From contig LNGK01000008.1 in the NCBI GenBank assembly GCA_001510575.1, positions 5,528,981-5,592,980 on the forward strand: DNA of 64,000 nucleotides. The letters are read 5' to 3'. This document shows, piece after piece, positions 45,267 through 58,348 of the stretch. This DNA comes from Knoxdaviesia capensis. Its lineage: Eukaryota; Ascomycota; Sordariomycetes; Microascales; Gondwanamycetaceae. The position numbers and the translations under genes were made by a program. Below the pieces are notes generated by a model, which saw only the letters and a program-made list of their open reading frames with translations, ran no database searches and was not told where the DNA came from. The stretch's first letter is position 1. Every line of letters starts with the position of its first letter.

Positions 45267-47331
45267 CTACTTCTTGCGCTGAAGCAAGCAGTGGTATCCC
45301 CACTTCCGCCGGTACTCCTCCGGCACAAACGGAAGATCAGGGACCCACAGGGCGCGGGCAATGGGGTGCGTGGCCGCGGTGTCGAGGAACGGCACGCACT
45401 TGATCTTCTGCCAGGTATCGGTATCGGCCGCGTAGTCGGGCTCCAGCTCCGTGGTGGGGACCGGAGTGCCCGGGCCACGGTTGGGGAAGCGCGAGTCGAC
45501 CAGGAACTTGCACTGCGACGTCGACGACAGGTACTTGCTGGGGTCCTCTTCGTTGCGGTCGTTCAGCCCGCTGGTCGGCGTCCACGTGCCGCCCCAGAAG
45601 CCCACGCCGTACTTCGCCTCGTTGAACTCGCCCGGGAGCAGGCCGTGGAACTCGGAGCGCACAAACTTGGCGTGCATGTCCCGCGGGAGGAAGAACGATG
45701 TCGGGAAGCGGTACCAGTCCTTGCCGTAGCACACAAAGTCGCCGCGGCCGCCGAGCGGAGTGCTGCCGTCGACGCCCTCGTTCAGGGGCGAGTACAGCTT
45801 CATCGGGGCCGAGTACGCCTCGTACACACCGTAAATGCGGGCCGAGCTGATAATCACACTAGCCAGCAGCACACCCGTGGCAACGAGCAACTTGAGCTTG
45901 CCGGGAATCTTGGCCACGAGCGCGCCGGGCTTTGTGGACCCCATCGCGTACAGGAGAATATGCGACGCAATGGCGGCGTTGAGAACCAGGAACGGGTACA
46001 TCGGGTACATGAAGCGTTCCTCTTTGTGAGGCTGCTTGGAGAAGATAGCCAGCCACATATAGAAGGGAGACAGGAACACAAGGGTGCGCAGGCCCGACTG
46101 GACTCCAATAGAGGACCGGACGAAAATCTTCTGCAGGATAAACAGCGGGAGAGACAACAGGGCCAGCACAAACCAGATGTTGAAGTTCAGAGCCAGATTG
46201 CGGAAGTAAAAGGTCCACGGCTCGGTTCCGTAGAGGTTGGGACCGCCGGACTTTGAGAGGATGTTGTACTCGACAATGTTCCAGGTGACGGCGATGATCT
46301 TGCGGTAGAAGAAGGTATTCAAGCAACTGTCGAAGAACTATGGGGGGAGAGCGTGGGTTAGCTGTTGAGTCTGTTATTTTGTATACAGATGGCGGAGATA
46401 AGATCGACAAATAACTTACCACCATGAGGAGGGCAGCCACAATACCACGGCCAATGCGGATAAACGACTGGAAGAAGCTCTCGGTGCCTCCCAGCCAGCC
46501 CAGGAGGAAATCCTCAGCAAGGAATGGCAGGCACAGAGCTCCAGCAAACGGCCATCCGAACACGGCACCAAACCAGAAGGCATAGAGGCCCAGCGAGGTG
46601 CGCACACCACCAGCCCAGTTGAGAAAGGCGGCGGTTCCGAGAATGCTCGTGTACATGGCAAAAGTCGACGGCAGGTAGGCCGTGCTGGCATGGAAGAAGC
46701 CGGGGCTGGTGATAGCAATGATCAGGTACAGCATCGACACGCGGCCGTTCAGCGTTAGGCTGAGGTTTCGGAACAGCACCGTCTGGCACAGGGCGCACAC
46801 CAGCGCAAAGAAGTAGCGCAGGAAGTAGAACTCGCTGACCTTGTTGGGGCGCGGGAGCAGGCGGCGGAGGTTGGCCACCAGAGCGTGGACGGCAATGTAG
46901 GTCCAGCTCCGCAGGCCGTACTCGGGCGAGTACTCCCACGTCTGCAGGCCGTAGCCATGCGAGAGGTAGTGCGTCGGCTCCCAGTAGTTGTAGGTCTCGT
47001 CGCAGTCGTTGATGGGCGAGAAGAGCGCCGAGATCAGGTTCGCGCCGAAGAACCAGTAGAAGGCCGTCTTGGGTTCGATGGGGAATCGCGAAGGTTTTCT
47101 GCAGGAGGAGTCGGTCCGTCAGTTATCTAGATCGCAGTGGGATGAGGTCACGTCGCCCGGACTCGGATCGGCGATTCTAGCCGGGACAAACGCCATCAAG
47201 CGCGCTTCGGGGACTTACTTCCGCTTCGCATGGCTCGCGTCGGGATGGGTAAATGCCGCCTTCGCCGGCGCCGGAGAAGGAGCCGCAGCCGCAGCTTTGG
47301 CGGCACTGCTACCAGTTTTTTTAGGAGGCAT
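45267..47331 (-). CDS. alg9: Alpha-1,2-mannosyltransferase Alg9
   Basis: ER membrane enzyme that adds the seventh and ninth mannose of the lipid-linked N-glycan precursor from dolichol-phosphate-mannose. Three exons, 47331-47219, 47098-46420 and 46337-45267, with introns of 120 and 82 nt (donors GTAAGT, acceptors TGCAG and ATAG), give 620 aa. The GT22 signature of the first luminal loop is present: DCDETYNYWEP at about 69-79, with the acidic pair DE, then GLQTWEYSPEYGLRSW. The second family motif HKEERF lies at 368-373 in the middle of the membrane helices. Many hydrophobic segments and a soluble luminal C-terminus complete the pattern. The Ala/Pro/Lys-rich cytosolic N-terminus (MPPKKTGSSAAKAAAAAPSP) is usual for fungal members. 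It is transcribed away from naf1 and shares its upstream region. Confidence 0.95.
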
Positions 47332-48243
47332 CGTTTTCAAGTCTCTCTTTGTATGGTATGCTTAGGACACACCAGATGTTAGGAGGGAATGAATGTCTCA
47401 CAACGGCAAGGGTTCAATGAAGTCTTATAAACAGGACGGACATAGAAATGAGGAATTAGGGAAGAGAAAGAAAACAAAATATAGTGTCAATGAGGCTACA
47501 CATGTAAGATTATTAACCTCCCTTTGTCAGCCTCTTTTTCCCCTGAATGATTGATGTGCGTGTGGGTGAGGAAAAGCTGAAGTTTTGGGGGAGCTGAAGC
47601 TGAAGCTGAAGTGTTAAAAGCTGTTGGGGGAAAAAGTGGGATGTTGAACCCCGGGAAAACTGGGGGAGAAAGCTGTACATGGGTCAGCATTGGATACTAG
47701 GGTTAGGGTTCGGTATGCTCTCTTTAGAACGAAAAGAAACTTGGGGCATCAGACATAAGACTGAAGTCGTGATCTAGGGGGGGGAAAGAATATCTGCTTT
47801 TGCATCATCGTCCTCGTAATAGACAGTTTCCACAACCCTAACTTTAAGACTAGATTCACATTTGACCTGTCTAATAAGGTTTGAGTGTCCAATGGCTTTC
47901 TAGATGCCTCATTCCCACCCCGAAATTATTAAGTGCGTGGAACAGAATCACATGAAAGCAATTGATGTGGATTTACTGGAATTCCTTATCTTATCTTGAT
48001 ATGACCTTATCTACAATCTTATCTCCTTTTTTTTTTTTTTTTTTGCTTCCTTCACTATCTTAATATTTTCCTTGACTTCTATTCTTCACTCACGAGCAGC
48101 AAACCTATTGCTTCTTCTTCCATAATTCTCCACGATATCTCCTGTGTTTCTTTCTCCTCATATTTCACCTCACTTTTTATCACATGAACTTTTACCATTC
48201 CCTTCACTGAGACCGAATTGATCATCTGTAAAGAAAGCCGCAA
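47332..48243. promoter_or_regulatory. Divergent promoter between alg9 and naf1
   Basis: 912 bp separate the two start codons. The naf1 side has a T-run of about 18 (48028-48045) and C/T-rich sequence before the ATG, typical of a fungal core promoter. The alg9 side is mixed, and a TAGGGTTAGGGTT telomere-like motif lies near 47699-47711. No further gene seen. Confidence 0.5.
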
Positions 48244-50064
48244 ATGTCTTCCTCAGACGTCCCTGCTCAGGGCCTTCCTCAGGCCACTGAGCCAGGCACT
48301 CTGCAGGTTGGAGACATTAAAATGGAGGACACCGACGTTGCTGTTGACATGACTGGAACTGACGCCGCTGAGTTGAACATCTTGATTGCTCAAGTTCCCC
48401 AGCCGGATCCTGTTGAGGGTTCCTCTCGCACCGAGGCTGCCAGTGACTCGGGTGAGGTTGAGATGCAGGATACCCACGATGGCGCACATGTGTCGAACGG
48501 GTTGCCTTCGGGTGCCGCCCCGGAGCTTACTGATGCTCTGGAGGCCGCGTTGGCCGCCCTAGACGAACAGGCCGACACTACTACCGCGGCTTCTCTCCCC
48601 GCGACTCTCACGACTCCTCTTCCCCCTACTACGACCGCGACGCAATCCGTTGCACAGGCCGACACTGACGTTTCCGATACGCCTCCTCCCGTTGTCAACA
48701 ACACCTCTACAGCCCCGCTTCTTCTTACCGACACGGCTCAAACCGGCGACGCTACTCAGAACGGCGACACCGCCATGGAGGTTACCGCCCCGACCACCGC
48801 AGACGCAGGCGAAGCTGGGGCCACAGGCGAAGCCGAATGGGAGGTCGATTCGTCGCCGTACGAGTCCTCATCGGACTCCAGCAGCTCCGATAGCTCCGAC
48901 GAAGACGACGATGAAGACGGCGAGTTGCTCGGCATCGAAGAGACAGCCCGGCTGCTCATGCAAGTCGACGACGAGTCTGACGACGACGGCGCCGAGCGCG
49001 GCGCGCGCACGGTGCGCACCAAGAACGAGCTTGCGGAGCCCGCGGTCCCGCGGCCCGCGATCACGCTGACGGCCAACGACCCGATCGAGCCGCTCGGCGT
49101 AATCCAGCAAATCGTCGACAACATGGTGCTGGTGCAGGCGTACACATCGGGCGAGTACCGCGTGCTCGACGCCGGCTCGGTGCTGTGCACGCCCGACCGC
49201 GCCGTCATCGCCGCGGTGTCCGAGCCTCTCGGCAAGGTCTCCAGCCCGCTGTACCTCGCCTACCTGGAGTCGGCCGCCCTGCTGGCCGAGCTCAACCTGG
49301 AGGTCGGCTCGAAGGTCTGCTACCCGCCGGGCCACGCGCACTACGTGTTCACACAGGCGCTCAAGAATATGAAGGGATCGGATGCGTCGAATATACACGA
49401 TGAAGAGGTTGGTGGGGATGAGGTGGAGTTTTCCGATGACGAGAAGGAGGCGGAGTATAAGCGCCAGAAGAAGATGGCGCGCAAGGAGCGTGCGGCCGCT
49501 GCGGGAGGTCCGGCCGGGAACCGCAATGCTGGGCACCCCGGTGGTGGCGGCGGCAGTGGCGGCGGCTCTGACGACGATGGGCCGTACAAGCGGCTCACGC
49601 GCCCCGCGTCGCTGGCTGCTGGCCCGGCGTACGCCAATAGCCGGGAAGAGTCGCCGCCTCGCTCTGGCAGCTCGCGCGGAGACCGGCGCGATATCCGCGG
49701 GGGTAGTATGCGTGGTGGTGGTGGCAGAGGCCGTGGCGATAGCGGCCCGGGAGGACGTGGTGGATTCCGTGGTGTTCGCGGTGGAGGCTATGGCGATGGA
49801 GGGTACCGCCGTGGTGGGTATTCACAGCCGCCTGGCCCGCGCGGCGGCTTCCGGGGTGGTCACGCGCAGTCCCGGGGCGACTACCAGGGCCACAATGGCC
49901 CCAGCAACAACCAGTACCAGCATCACCAGGGCCAGAACCAGCACTTCCAGCAACAACAACCCCCTCAGGCGTACAACCAACAACAGTACACCCAGTACCA
50001 GACCCAGCCGTCGCAACAGCAACACCAGCACCAACACCAGCAGCAACACCAGCACCAACAGCAC

Positions 50065-50099
<35 letters not shown>

Positions 50100-50526
50100 G
50101 CAGCAACAGCCTGCTCCCAACGCGTACGGCTTCAGCGCACATCAATTCTCCGCCCCCGCCGCAGCCCCATCCACAAACAACCCCCCCTCGGCACAATTCA
50201 ACCCCTTCGCCTCGATGCAGTTCAACCAGCAGCTGGTCGCCGCAGCCGCCAGCGCGGGCCTGTCTGTGCCGCCGCCCCCGCCGGCGAATCTGCACAACAT
50301 GTTCCCCCCTAGCGGAGCGCCCGCTTCGGCCCAGCAGCCCCAGCAGCAGTTGTTCAGCCCGGCGCTGCTGGGCTTGCTCGTGCAGGCCCAGGCCATTGCC
50401 GCTCAACAACAGCAGCAGCAGCAGCAGCACTCAGCTGGACACGGCCAGTACGGCAATGGTGGCGCTGGTGGCGGCTCTGGTGGTGCGCCCCCTCCACCGC
50501 CTGGTTCCTCAGCGTACCGGCCTTGA
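48244..50526 (+). CDS. naf1: H/ACA snoRNP assembly factor Naf1
   Basis: Nuclear chaperone that binds the Cbf5 pseudouridine synthase during assembly of H/ACA snoRNPs and is later replaced by Gar1. Single exon, 760 aa. The N-terminal third is acidic and Ser-rich (DSSPYESSSDSSSSDSSDED). The Gar1/Naf1 beta-barrel spans about 282-380 (EPLGVIQQIVDNMVLVQAY ... VGSKVCYPPGHAHYVF). The Naf1-specific block follows (KGSDASNIHDEEV, EVEFSDDEKEAEYKRQ). Then come an RGG/GRG region at about 485-545, an unusually long Gln/His tract at about 566-622, and Pro/Gln-rich sequence to the end. The Naf1 block after the barrel excludes Gar1. The Gln/His tract rests on CAG/CAA/CAC repeats and may vary in length between strains. 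Confidence 0.93.
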
Positions 50527-53500
50527 AACGCATGACCAAAGACAGTAGGGAGCGACATTGTTTCTGGTTAAGGATCTTGGGACTTTTGATTTTTGACTTT
50601 TCTTTTCTTTTTCGGCATAGGGAACTGGTGTTTTAGGAGGCCACACACATAAAAAACTTGGGATTCTGGGACCGATTACTGGGCGGAAAAAGAAAGATAC
50701 TCGTTTACGTGTATATGCTGGTTGATAGATACGACTACACTCAAAATCAAAGGGCCGGCGTTTCTCCTGGTACACACATCTTTTGCTCTAACGCAAACCC
50801 TTTTTAAATGGCTTGTCTGTTACTCATATGCTTGACCTTTGGATTTTCGATGTCCCCGGATTTCTCCAGGGTGCTTTGAATCAGAATAAGTAACACACAT
50901 GGAAACTCGTCACGTACTCACTTGCTCGATATCATTATCTCGCCTCAGGCGGTGGATACAACAGGGCAATCGGAGCGGGCCGCGTTGATATTCAAGGCAA
51001 ACGAGTGAGACAAAAAAAAAAAAGAAAAAAAGAAACTCAAACGAATCGCTGCCGTGTGAACATGAACTAGTCCAAGCGTGCGCCGGAGAAAAGAAAACGC
51101 GAACAAACAGCTGACCGCAGATTCATTCCTGGACTCGGACCCGCGAACCCTAAGACGTAGACATCCCGGGTTCACGATATGTCGGGGCCCGCGGCTCCCA
51201 CGAATGAAGTTGACGGAGCGGGGGCCGCTAAACCTTAAGAGCCGATAAGCCGAGCCGCGAACACGCCGAATTCTTTTTGTGCTCCGGTTCTTAGTGCCCG
51301 CAGGTGCCCACGATAGGTACGCAAGCCGATTTGGGGGGGTTTCTTCTCCTTTTTTGTTCCTTTCATTTTTTCTTCTTCTTTTCTTCTTCTTTTTTTCTTC
51401 TTTTCTTTTCTTTTCTTTTTTTTTGGTGAGCAGGTGGTATTCCCAATTGCCACAAGCTAGCTAACCAGACCATGAAAGAAATCTGGAAGGAAAAAGAATG
51501 CAAACATCTGCAGAGCGCGAAGCCTTCGTCCCCAGTCCAGTCAGTCTGGCCGTGAAATTTCCGCCAAAGTCCCACGCAACAGCAGTGACGCTTGTCCCTG
51601 ACTTCCTGGTTCTCACCGATTTCGGTCCATGCTCCGTGCGTGGGTGGGAGACCCGGGGCTAATGGGCTCCGGCGGTCACTCGGAGCCGAATTTTCTTTTC
51701 TTTTTTTGAAACTGGGATGTTCTTGGCTGGTTGGCCCTCAACGCCCTATTGAACACCCAGCGGCCAGCTCGTCGGCCTGGGCCACCATCGCGGCTGTTGC
51801 GCCATTATGGCAGCTGGGACGAGACCCCCGCATGGCCTCACCTGAAGGTTAAGGCTACCGCCGCCAGCACAGGAGACCACGCCGGTCACGTGTTGGGTTC
51901 GTTCGGAAGGAGGAGCTTGGTGTACTCCACGCATCAGTTCAAGCAGAGAGACAGAGATAGAGACGGGGAGAGCCTCATTCTGTATAGGGCGGGTATGGTC
52001 GGTGGCACTTTTAGGCACTGGCCCAGTGATGATTGGCACACATGCCATCTATGGGCCGGACGGCCGCGAGATGGCGTTCCCGGCTGCGCATGTCCCGGCC
52101 GAGAGCAGCCCTCATCTCATGGTGTCTATCAAGACTACCGGATTCACCGATCACCCTGATTGCGATATCGATGGCGAGCAGTCCTTTCTGGGGTATCTTG
52201 GAGGAGATCCGTGCTGGTTGGCCGGAGGGCGTGCCCAAGGAGAACGGCACGTTCCGGGACGCAGTTGTCAACCCTGTCCCTGGGTTTGAGGAGAGCTCTG
52301 CGGTTTTTGGGGCGGGTGGAGGGGTTGAGATCGACCGACGACTGTGTCACTGTACAAGATTGATAGAGCGAACTGGGCCCGGAGGTAGCAGACCAAAAGC
52401 ACTTCGTCTGTCTGCGACTGTGTACTGCGCGCCGAAAGGACAGTTGCCCCAATATGAATACCCAATGTCAGCCACAGAGAGCGTTTCGATATACAGCGTA
52501 ATAGTGGATTTTGGAGGGGCAGTCTTCCACCGTGCAAAAAGAGAGGGAGAAAGGTCACCGGATATGAGATGGCAGGAGACGGGACAGAAATGACATCTGT
52601 CGACGGGCAATTGAACCCGGCCGATTCAGTGGCGAGCGTGGGAACTCCGAGCGAGCTCTTTGAAACACACGAGGTTGTGGCCGATGTGAACGGATAGAGA
52701 AAAGAACTACCAGCAGTTGGTATAGAGGCCTGGGTCAGCATGATCTTAACATATTTCGAGGATTCGCAGTTCTCCATCTGCCTCCTTCTCCTGATTGATT
52801 TTGCACTTCCAGTCCTTCGAACCAAGTTGAGGGCGAGTGTCTCGCCAGAGGGAATCCGGCGCAGGCAAAGTGCCAACGCCGCCCCGGCCGGCATGTTGAA
52901 ATACTACGACGGGCAAGAAACCACCCAGAACAAGCCCAGCAGATGACTCAACATGTTTCTCCGGCGGAGTCATCTCTTCTCGCTCAGGTCCGCAGGGGCA
53001 CATCGGCCGCAACGCGGAATCACCGGACCGGCCATGCCCGGCTTCGCCTGTTTTCACGGAGCCAGATGCCCTTCAGTCTATGAATCTCGGTAGATTTCCC
53101 TATATGCACACAATCTCTATGCCTCGGTTTCCCTGTCTTTGCTATAAATAGCCTTTGGGGGGGGGGGGGTCTCACACGATGTGAGACACTGAGTCAAGTC
53201 ATCCTGCTTATATCAGATTTGGTCTTTGAAGTTAGAGGAAGGCAGTAACTCGGAAAAGAAATAGGTTCCTGGTTGTGACTCTCGTGTTTCACATTGCTTA
53301 CTGCAATTCCTCAGCTTGTACTGCACATGCCCCCAGAAGCAGTAATACGTACCTTAGCCCTCAGTGTCTTGAGGGTTCTATTCATAAACATTCAAAGAAG
53401 CCAACAGAGACAATCCTAACCCCAACCCTAACTGCAGCAAACATCACCAATTGCCGGGTCTTAGTTGCACATACGTAGTCGAGACAAGGATGGTTCCACA

Positions 53501-54763
53501 CTCAATCAGGAAACTGGGAAGACCACATGAGGGCCAGTGAAACTCTGGATATCCAAGTCCCTATACGTGCAGCCGATGAATCTCCATGTTCGTGCCCTGC
53601 CCCGCAGACCCTAAGATACACAAGATTACGGTCTACCGGGGAGCAGTTAGCGAGCGAACTCACGAAGAGGGGAAGGAGCGGGGAAGCCTAGATTCCCACC
53701 GAAAGCGAACAAGGGCCCATCGAACACCACAGAGGTTCGTCCAAAATGAGACACTCTTTTTCAACAACACAAGTTCTTGCTTGCTCTTTGACGCTCTTTT
53801 TAGACCTTGCTTAAGCAACGGAGAAAAGAAACGAGATTAGGGTCGGTTAGCCCGGAGAAGCGTCAGAAGAAGGGGAAAGGAGATTAGAGGAATATGAGTT
53901 GCCTCTTTCTATTTTGTGCAAAAAATAAAAAAAAGACAGAGAGAAAGAGGTCTGACCGCCGTTGCGGTGATTCAAGCCTCGACGAACGAGCCTGTGGAGA
54001 CATCGAGGATTCCGTCGAGAGCTGTAAAAGACAAAAACAAAAAAAACCAACCTATTTACAGGTGAAGGAGGTCCGTGTTGTGGGCTGCAGGTTGCTCACG
54101 AGCACACCTTCAAATCGTAGGCCGGAAAACCGAGATTGCGCCATGCTTGTGATTGTGATTCAGCCAACAAAACGGTGTGAGAAACGCAGAGTCCGTGCTC
54201 GAAGATTCTGTCGATCCTGTTCAGGCTCGGGTTGGCTGCAGACGTGACGGAGGACAAGAGAGAGAGGATGTGTGATACGCTTGTGATTGCAGCGGTGAAC
54301 GGCATGATCGTGGATTGGCTTTCAACTCGTTTTGCGTGGGCGTGCTTTGGGAGACTTGCCTACTCGGTCCACGATTCTTCTTCGACGCTGTAGATAAGCA
54401 TCGTTAAAAGGCTCTCCGTATGCGGTGTGGCAGACCAGATGCTCGTGCTTGGGGACCTACGCCGTTCAGCTGTTCGAAGTCCTGTTCTTGGAGGGAGCCG
54501 ATACTACGTGTGAAAAATGGCTTTCTCTCTCTCTGGCTCTGAGAGGGCAGTTTGCTGTTGATGTTGTTTGTGAAATAAAGCGGTCTGTGTGGTTGCTGCT
54601 GATGCCAAGTGCCCGTGTGTTCCCTCTTCCTTCGTGTGCGCAAACCAGTCCGAGTCCGCCAAGGGGGGGATTGGCCGATGGCTGCAGTGTGGTCGGATCC
54701 TGATGTAACGCTGAGAGCTGTGAACTGGCGAATGGGCTGATGGTGTGGGTGTGCTTGACCGCC

Positions 54764-54821
<58 letters not shown>

Positions 54822-57817
54822 TGAAAACGGGTTTCTGTGGCTGTCGAATCAGTCCGTGCATTCGCGGAGGCGAGGCTTGAGAGCGAAAGTCACGGTGGCA
54901 CGCGTCTGAGTATCCCCCGCGTTGGCATGCTGCTTGTCGTCGGTTGATGTTTCTCTTCTTATCGATACGATAGACCAAAAGCTAAATAAAACATGGGTTC
55001 CGTATATGGAGATATCTGTCAGTCTGCGACGATGGTGTCTTTTCCATCTGGCTTAGTCCGGAGCCGATCTGTTCAGAAGGGGCAAGCAGTTAAAGAGAAT
55101 AGCTGAGATTCTTCGGGCGTTGGAATGTGCCTAGGATTGACTAATCCCAGTGGCTGTGACATTGATCTTGGGCAGACAAGGACGCTAGACCGTTCGAATT
55201 ATAGCGTGGCTGTTTGTCGGATCTTGTGATTTTGGTGCATCTAGCTATTTGGGGATTTATAAAGAACATTTGGGATGTTTCAGCTTGGAGGGGCAGGGTG
55301 GATACGAAGAAACGAAGAGGTGTGGATGGATTGGAGAAAAATGGACTGCATGGCTTTGGGTGGGCAGTCAGCCGGTGAAAGTTCCTGGTCGAGATAGAGA
55401 TTTCGCACTATGGTAGGGTTAGACCCTCCAATTGGTGGGCGGTGCTAGGTGCCGGAGCGATGTGATTGCTGCACAGATCGTGCAGGCACGAAAATAAGTG
55501 CCAGTGGGTGGTGCCTCCTTCTCTCAGCTTCACGCACTACCACCCAGCGGCCCGACTGCATCGTGCCGCGTGTGCGTTTGGACTTATCAGCCGTACACAC
55601 ACTGTTTATTGCTTCCTTTTTCGGTGTTTCTGGTCTGTGAAAACGAGTGTGATGAGGGGGCTAGGGAATTCACTCGTGCCGTTTGATGTGATCATCTGGC
55701 GGTGGCGGAACAAGTCCAAGGATCGGCAGAGTTTTAGCAGAGCCCTTTTTTGTTTGGTGCTTGGTAGATCGTAACATGGTGGGTGAGTTGTGAGTTGGCC
55801 ATGGGCACGTTCTTGGGAGGGCCGATAAGATTGGGGGGCGATAGACAAGGACTTGGGTGGTTATTGGCCGTGATGTTGTATGAGGATTTGTGGTCTACAA
55901 CTGCAAAACAGTGCTAAGCCTAACTGTGGTATGAAGATCAACAGGGAGAAACGCAAAGATGGTGGCTCACGGTGAAAAAAGCGTGTTCCAAGTAAACGAT
56001 GCTACAGATGGTGAGAAAAGTGAGCAAATCCCCCGTGATTTATCGGGAGTGGTGTGGTGGTTAGCACTTGCTATGCTTTTTCCTATAGGGCGGGGGAACG
56101 GGGGGGGGGGGGGGCTTCTCTCTTTCCACTTCTATGAAGTGGTGGTGGGAGCAACCACAAGGTTTCGGCGGGAGAAGGCGCAAACAACAGCATCTTGTTG
56201 TTGTTCCTGCTTCTAGCCAGGCAGGTACCACCTGCCGCCAGCCAATAGGAAGGCGCGTGCCCCTGGACTGAGAGGAGATTTCTTGGTCATGCAGGAGCAG
56301 GGGTACCGAAGGGCCAGCCCCACATAAACGGGTTTCACTGCTGTGATTAGCCGACTGCGACCAGGATGCAATTCTGCTCCCGGGTCTCGGGCCCTCTTCG
56401 CTAGAAGGATGCTGCAGGTACCGGGCGCAAAGTACCTTATCTGCGTCGAAAGGATACATACTGTACAATGTTGGAGGCCAAGTCACTAACACGGTTGGAG
56501 TCAGAGAGCGGGGCTTCCGTCAGCAAACGTGAAGGAAGAGGGCTATACGGTACTGTATACTATAGTACAGTGCCCCTCACTGAAGTTCTTCTCTGTTGGC
56601 CCCTTGTCGTAGGATCGGGCGACAGATGACTGTGCGGTGGGGGAACTGGGTAAAATTGCAGGCCAGACCCGGTTTCTGCGAGAAAAGGAAATGCGATAAT
56701 ACGAGTATAAATTTCAGTACAACATAAGTCGGATCTCTTATGAACAGCGAGAAGACAAAAAGACGCAGTGCAACTTCCAGATAGGGACGGCTCCTGATAC
56801 AGGAATGTGTCATTGACTTTGCACAGGACGGTTTGTACCACCATTCTGGATTATCTCGGGGGATGAATTGTCAAGTACGTACTACTGCGACATAAGTCCG
56901 TCATAGACCAGCGATCCAAAAGCACGTTAACTTTCTCCCATTTTCTTGACGTTAGTGTGCTGCTAAAAACTCCGGTGTTTGGTGTTTGACACTTCTGCAC
57001 CTTGGGGCAGCAGCGACACATAAATTTTGGGGTCAAGCTCGTATCGACCTCAAAAAAATCCGGAGCTGAAAAATGGTCAAGTCTCGGCCGATTCGCTTCT
57101 CTGTTTTCTCCTTGTTTCTTCGTTTTAAGAGACGCAAATCTTGCTCCGCCTCCGCCAAATAATGAAGCGGAAACCGTGACAGAAAGAGCGCTGCTGTTAG
57201 TTAGTGTTCTTCTAGAAGCCTAGCCTGCCTTTACCTGAACTTAGCACAGCTTCCTTCCTATACAGTCGAGCCTTCTGTTGAAGCTATTTTTATCGCGAGA
57301 TCTATGAGGTGGATGGAATCGCATATTTCATGCTGTATCTAGCTCATTTATCGACAGTATGAGCGCACAACGGCCGGCGTTATCTGGAGTACGGCTAATT
57401 TGTCGCCATGGACCCTTTGCGCACAACCTGGTGATTGATGATGCAGGAATCCGTGCGCTTTTCATAATTTGACCTTCTCGCTGTTGGGGGCTCCACCAAA
57501 CAGACAGACAGGAAGAAGTTGGCTGGTGGTGTGGTGGCACTATCATGGGAATACTTGCACTATCGTCCGGTATCCATAGTGTGGTGCTATATTAACTTGA
57601 GGGAGTGCTGCTTCACTAACCGATCTAAGGTTTGTTGCGCGTTTGCAATGCAGAGAGAGAAAAACTTCCGTTGCATGCATGCACAGCAAGAAAAAAAAAC
57701 AAAAATAAACCGAATGATCAAACGTTTAAATTGGAGTAGGTACTTAACTGAGCCTGAAATTTGCCCGTTATGCACGCGGGAAATCCGTGCTGCAGTTGGC
57801 TATTGTTGGTCTGCAGC
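50527..57817. other. Gene desert right of naf1
   Basis: About 7.3 kb with short frames only and no recognised domain on either strand. Visible structures are a C/T tract near 51345-51424, a 13-base G run at 53157-53169, a telomere-like CTAACCCCAACCCTAAC near 53417, an AG microsatellite (54767-54810) and a 15-base G run at 56100-56114. CpA/TpG content looks normal, so there is no sign of a RIP-decayed element. Confidence 0.5.
54767..54810. repeat. (AG)n microsatellite
   Basis: 22 uninterrupted AG units in non-coding sequence. Confidence 0.95.
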
Positions 57818-57819
57818 TA

Positions 57820-58346
57820 CTCGTGCCACGCCCCACTTATCTGGTTCACTCTACGAGCGCACCATCTAAAAATTCCTATTAACTATATTTACTAAACGTC
57901 GACTCTAAGAGGCTATACGCTTCTATTTAGCTAACCCTCAAATGTCTATCTCGTAAGTTGCGCGAGATTTCGCTATCAGAAGAAGGGGTTTTTAGTAGCA
58001 TAGCTGCACTGGCAACATTGGTGATTTGGCAACATTGCTGATGAGCACCATCTTTAGATGGTGCGCTCGTAGAGTGAACNTATCTGGTTCACTCTACGAG
58101 CGCACCATCTAAAAATTCCTATTAACTATATTTACTAAACGTCGACTCTAAGAGGCTATACGCTTCTATTTAGCTAACCCTCAAATGTCTATCTCGTAAG
58201 TTGCGCGAGATTTCGCTATCAGAAGAAGGGGTTTTTAGTAGCATAGCTGCACTGGCAACATTGGTGATTTGGCAACATTGCTGATGAGCACCATCTTTAG
58301 ATGGTGCGCTCGTAGAGTGAACCAGATAAGTGGGGCGTGGCACGAG
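57820..58346. mobile_element. MITE-like terminal-inverted-repeat element, apparently duplicated by a scaffold join
   Basis: Outer ends form a perfect inverted repeat of about 50 bp, starting CTCGTGCCACGCCCC on the left and ending with its complement GGGGCGTGGCACGAG on the right. It is flanked by TA on both sides (57818-57819 and 58347-58348), as for Tc1/mariner-type elements. There is no transposase frame, so it is non-autonomous. The interior contains two identical copies of a 242-bp unit (57838-58079 and 58081-58322) joined by a single N at 58080. A single-copy element would be about 284 bp, the normal MITE size. It may equally be a real tandem, but the lone N argues for an assembly overlap. 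Confidence 0.8.
58080..58080. other. Single undetermined base joining two identical repeats
   Basis: The only N here lies exactly at the junction of the two 242-bp copies. In the second copy the equivalent base is C. Confidence 0.95.
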
Positions 58347-58348
58347 TA

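Noticed and set aside
52605..52625. AATTGAACCCGG, similar to the T-arm of a minus-strand tRNA
   Set aside because: The putative T-stem has mismatches and no cloverleaf follows.
54767..54810. Short regular repeats considered as CRISPR or satellite
   Set aside because: They are simple dinucleotide microsatellites without spacers; CRISPR arrays are not expected in a fungal nuclear genome.
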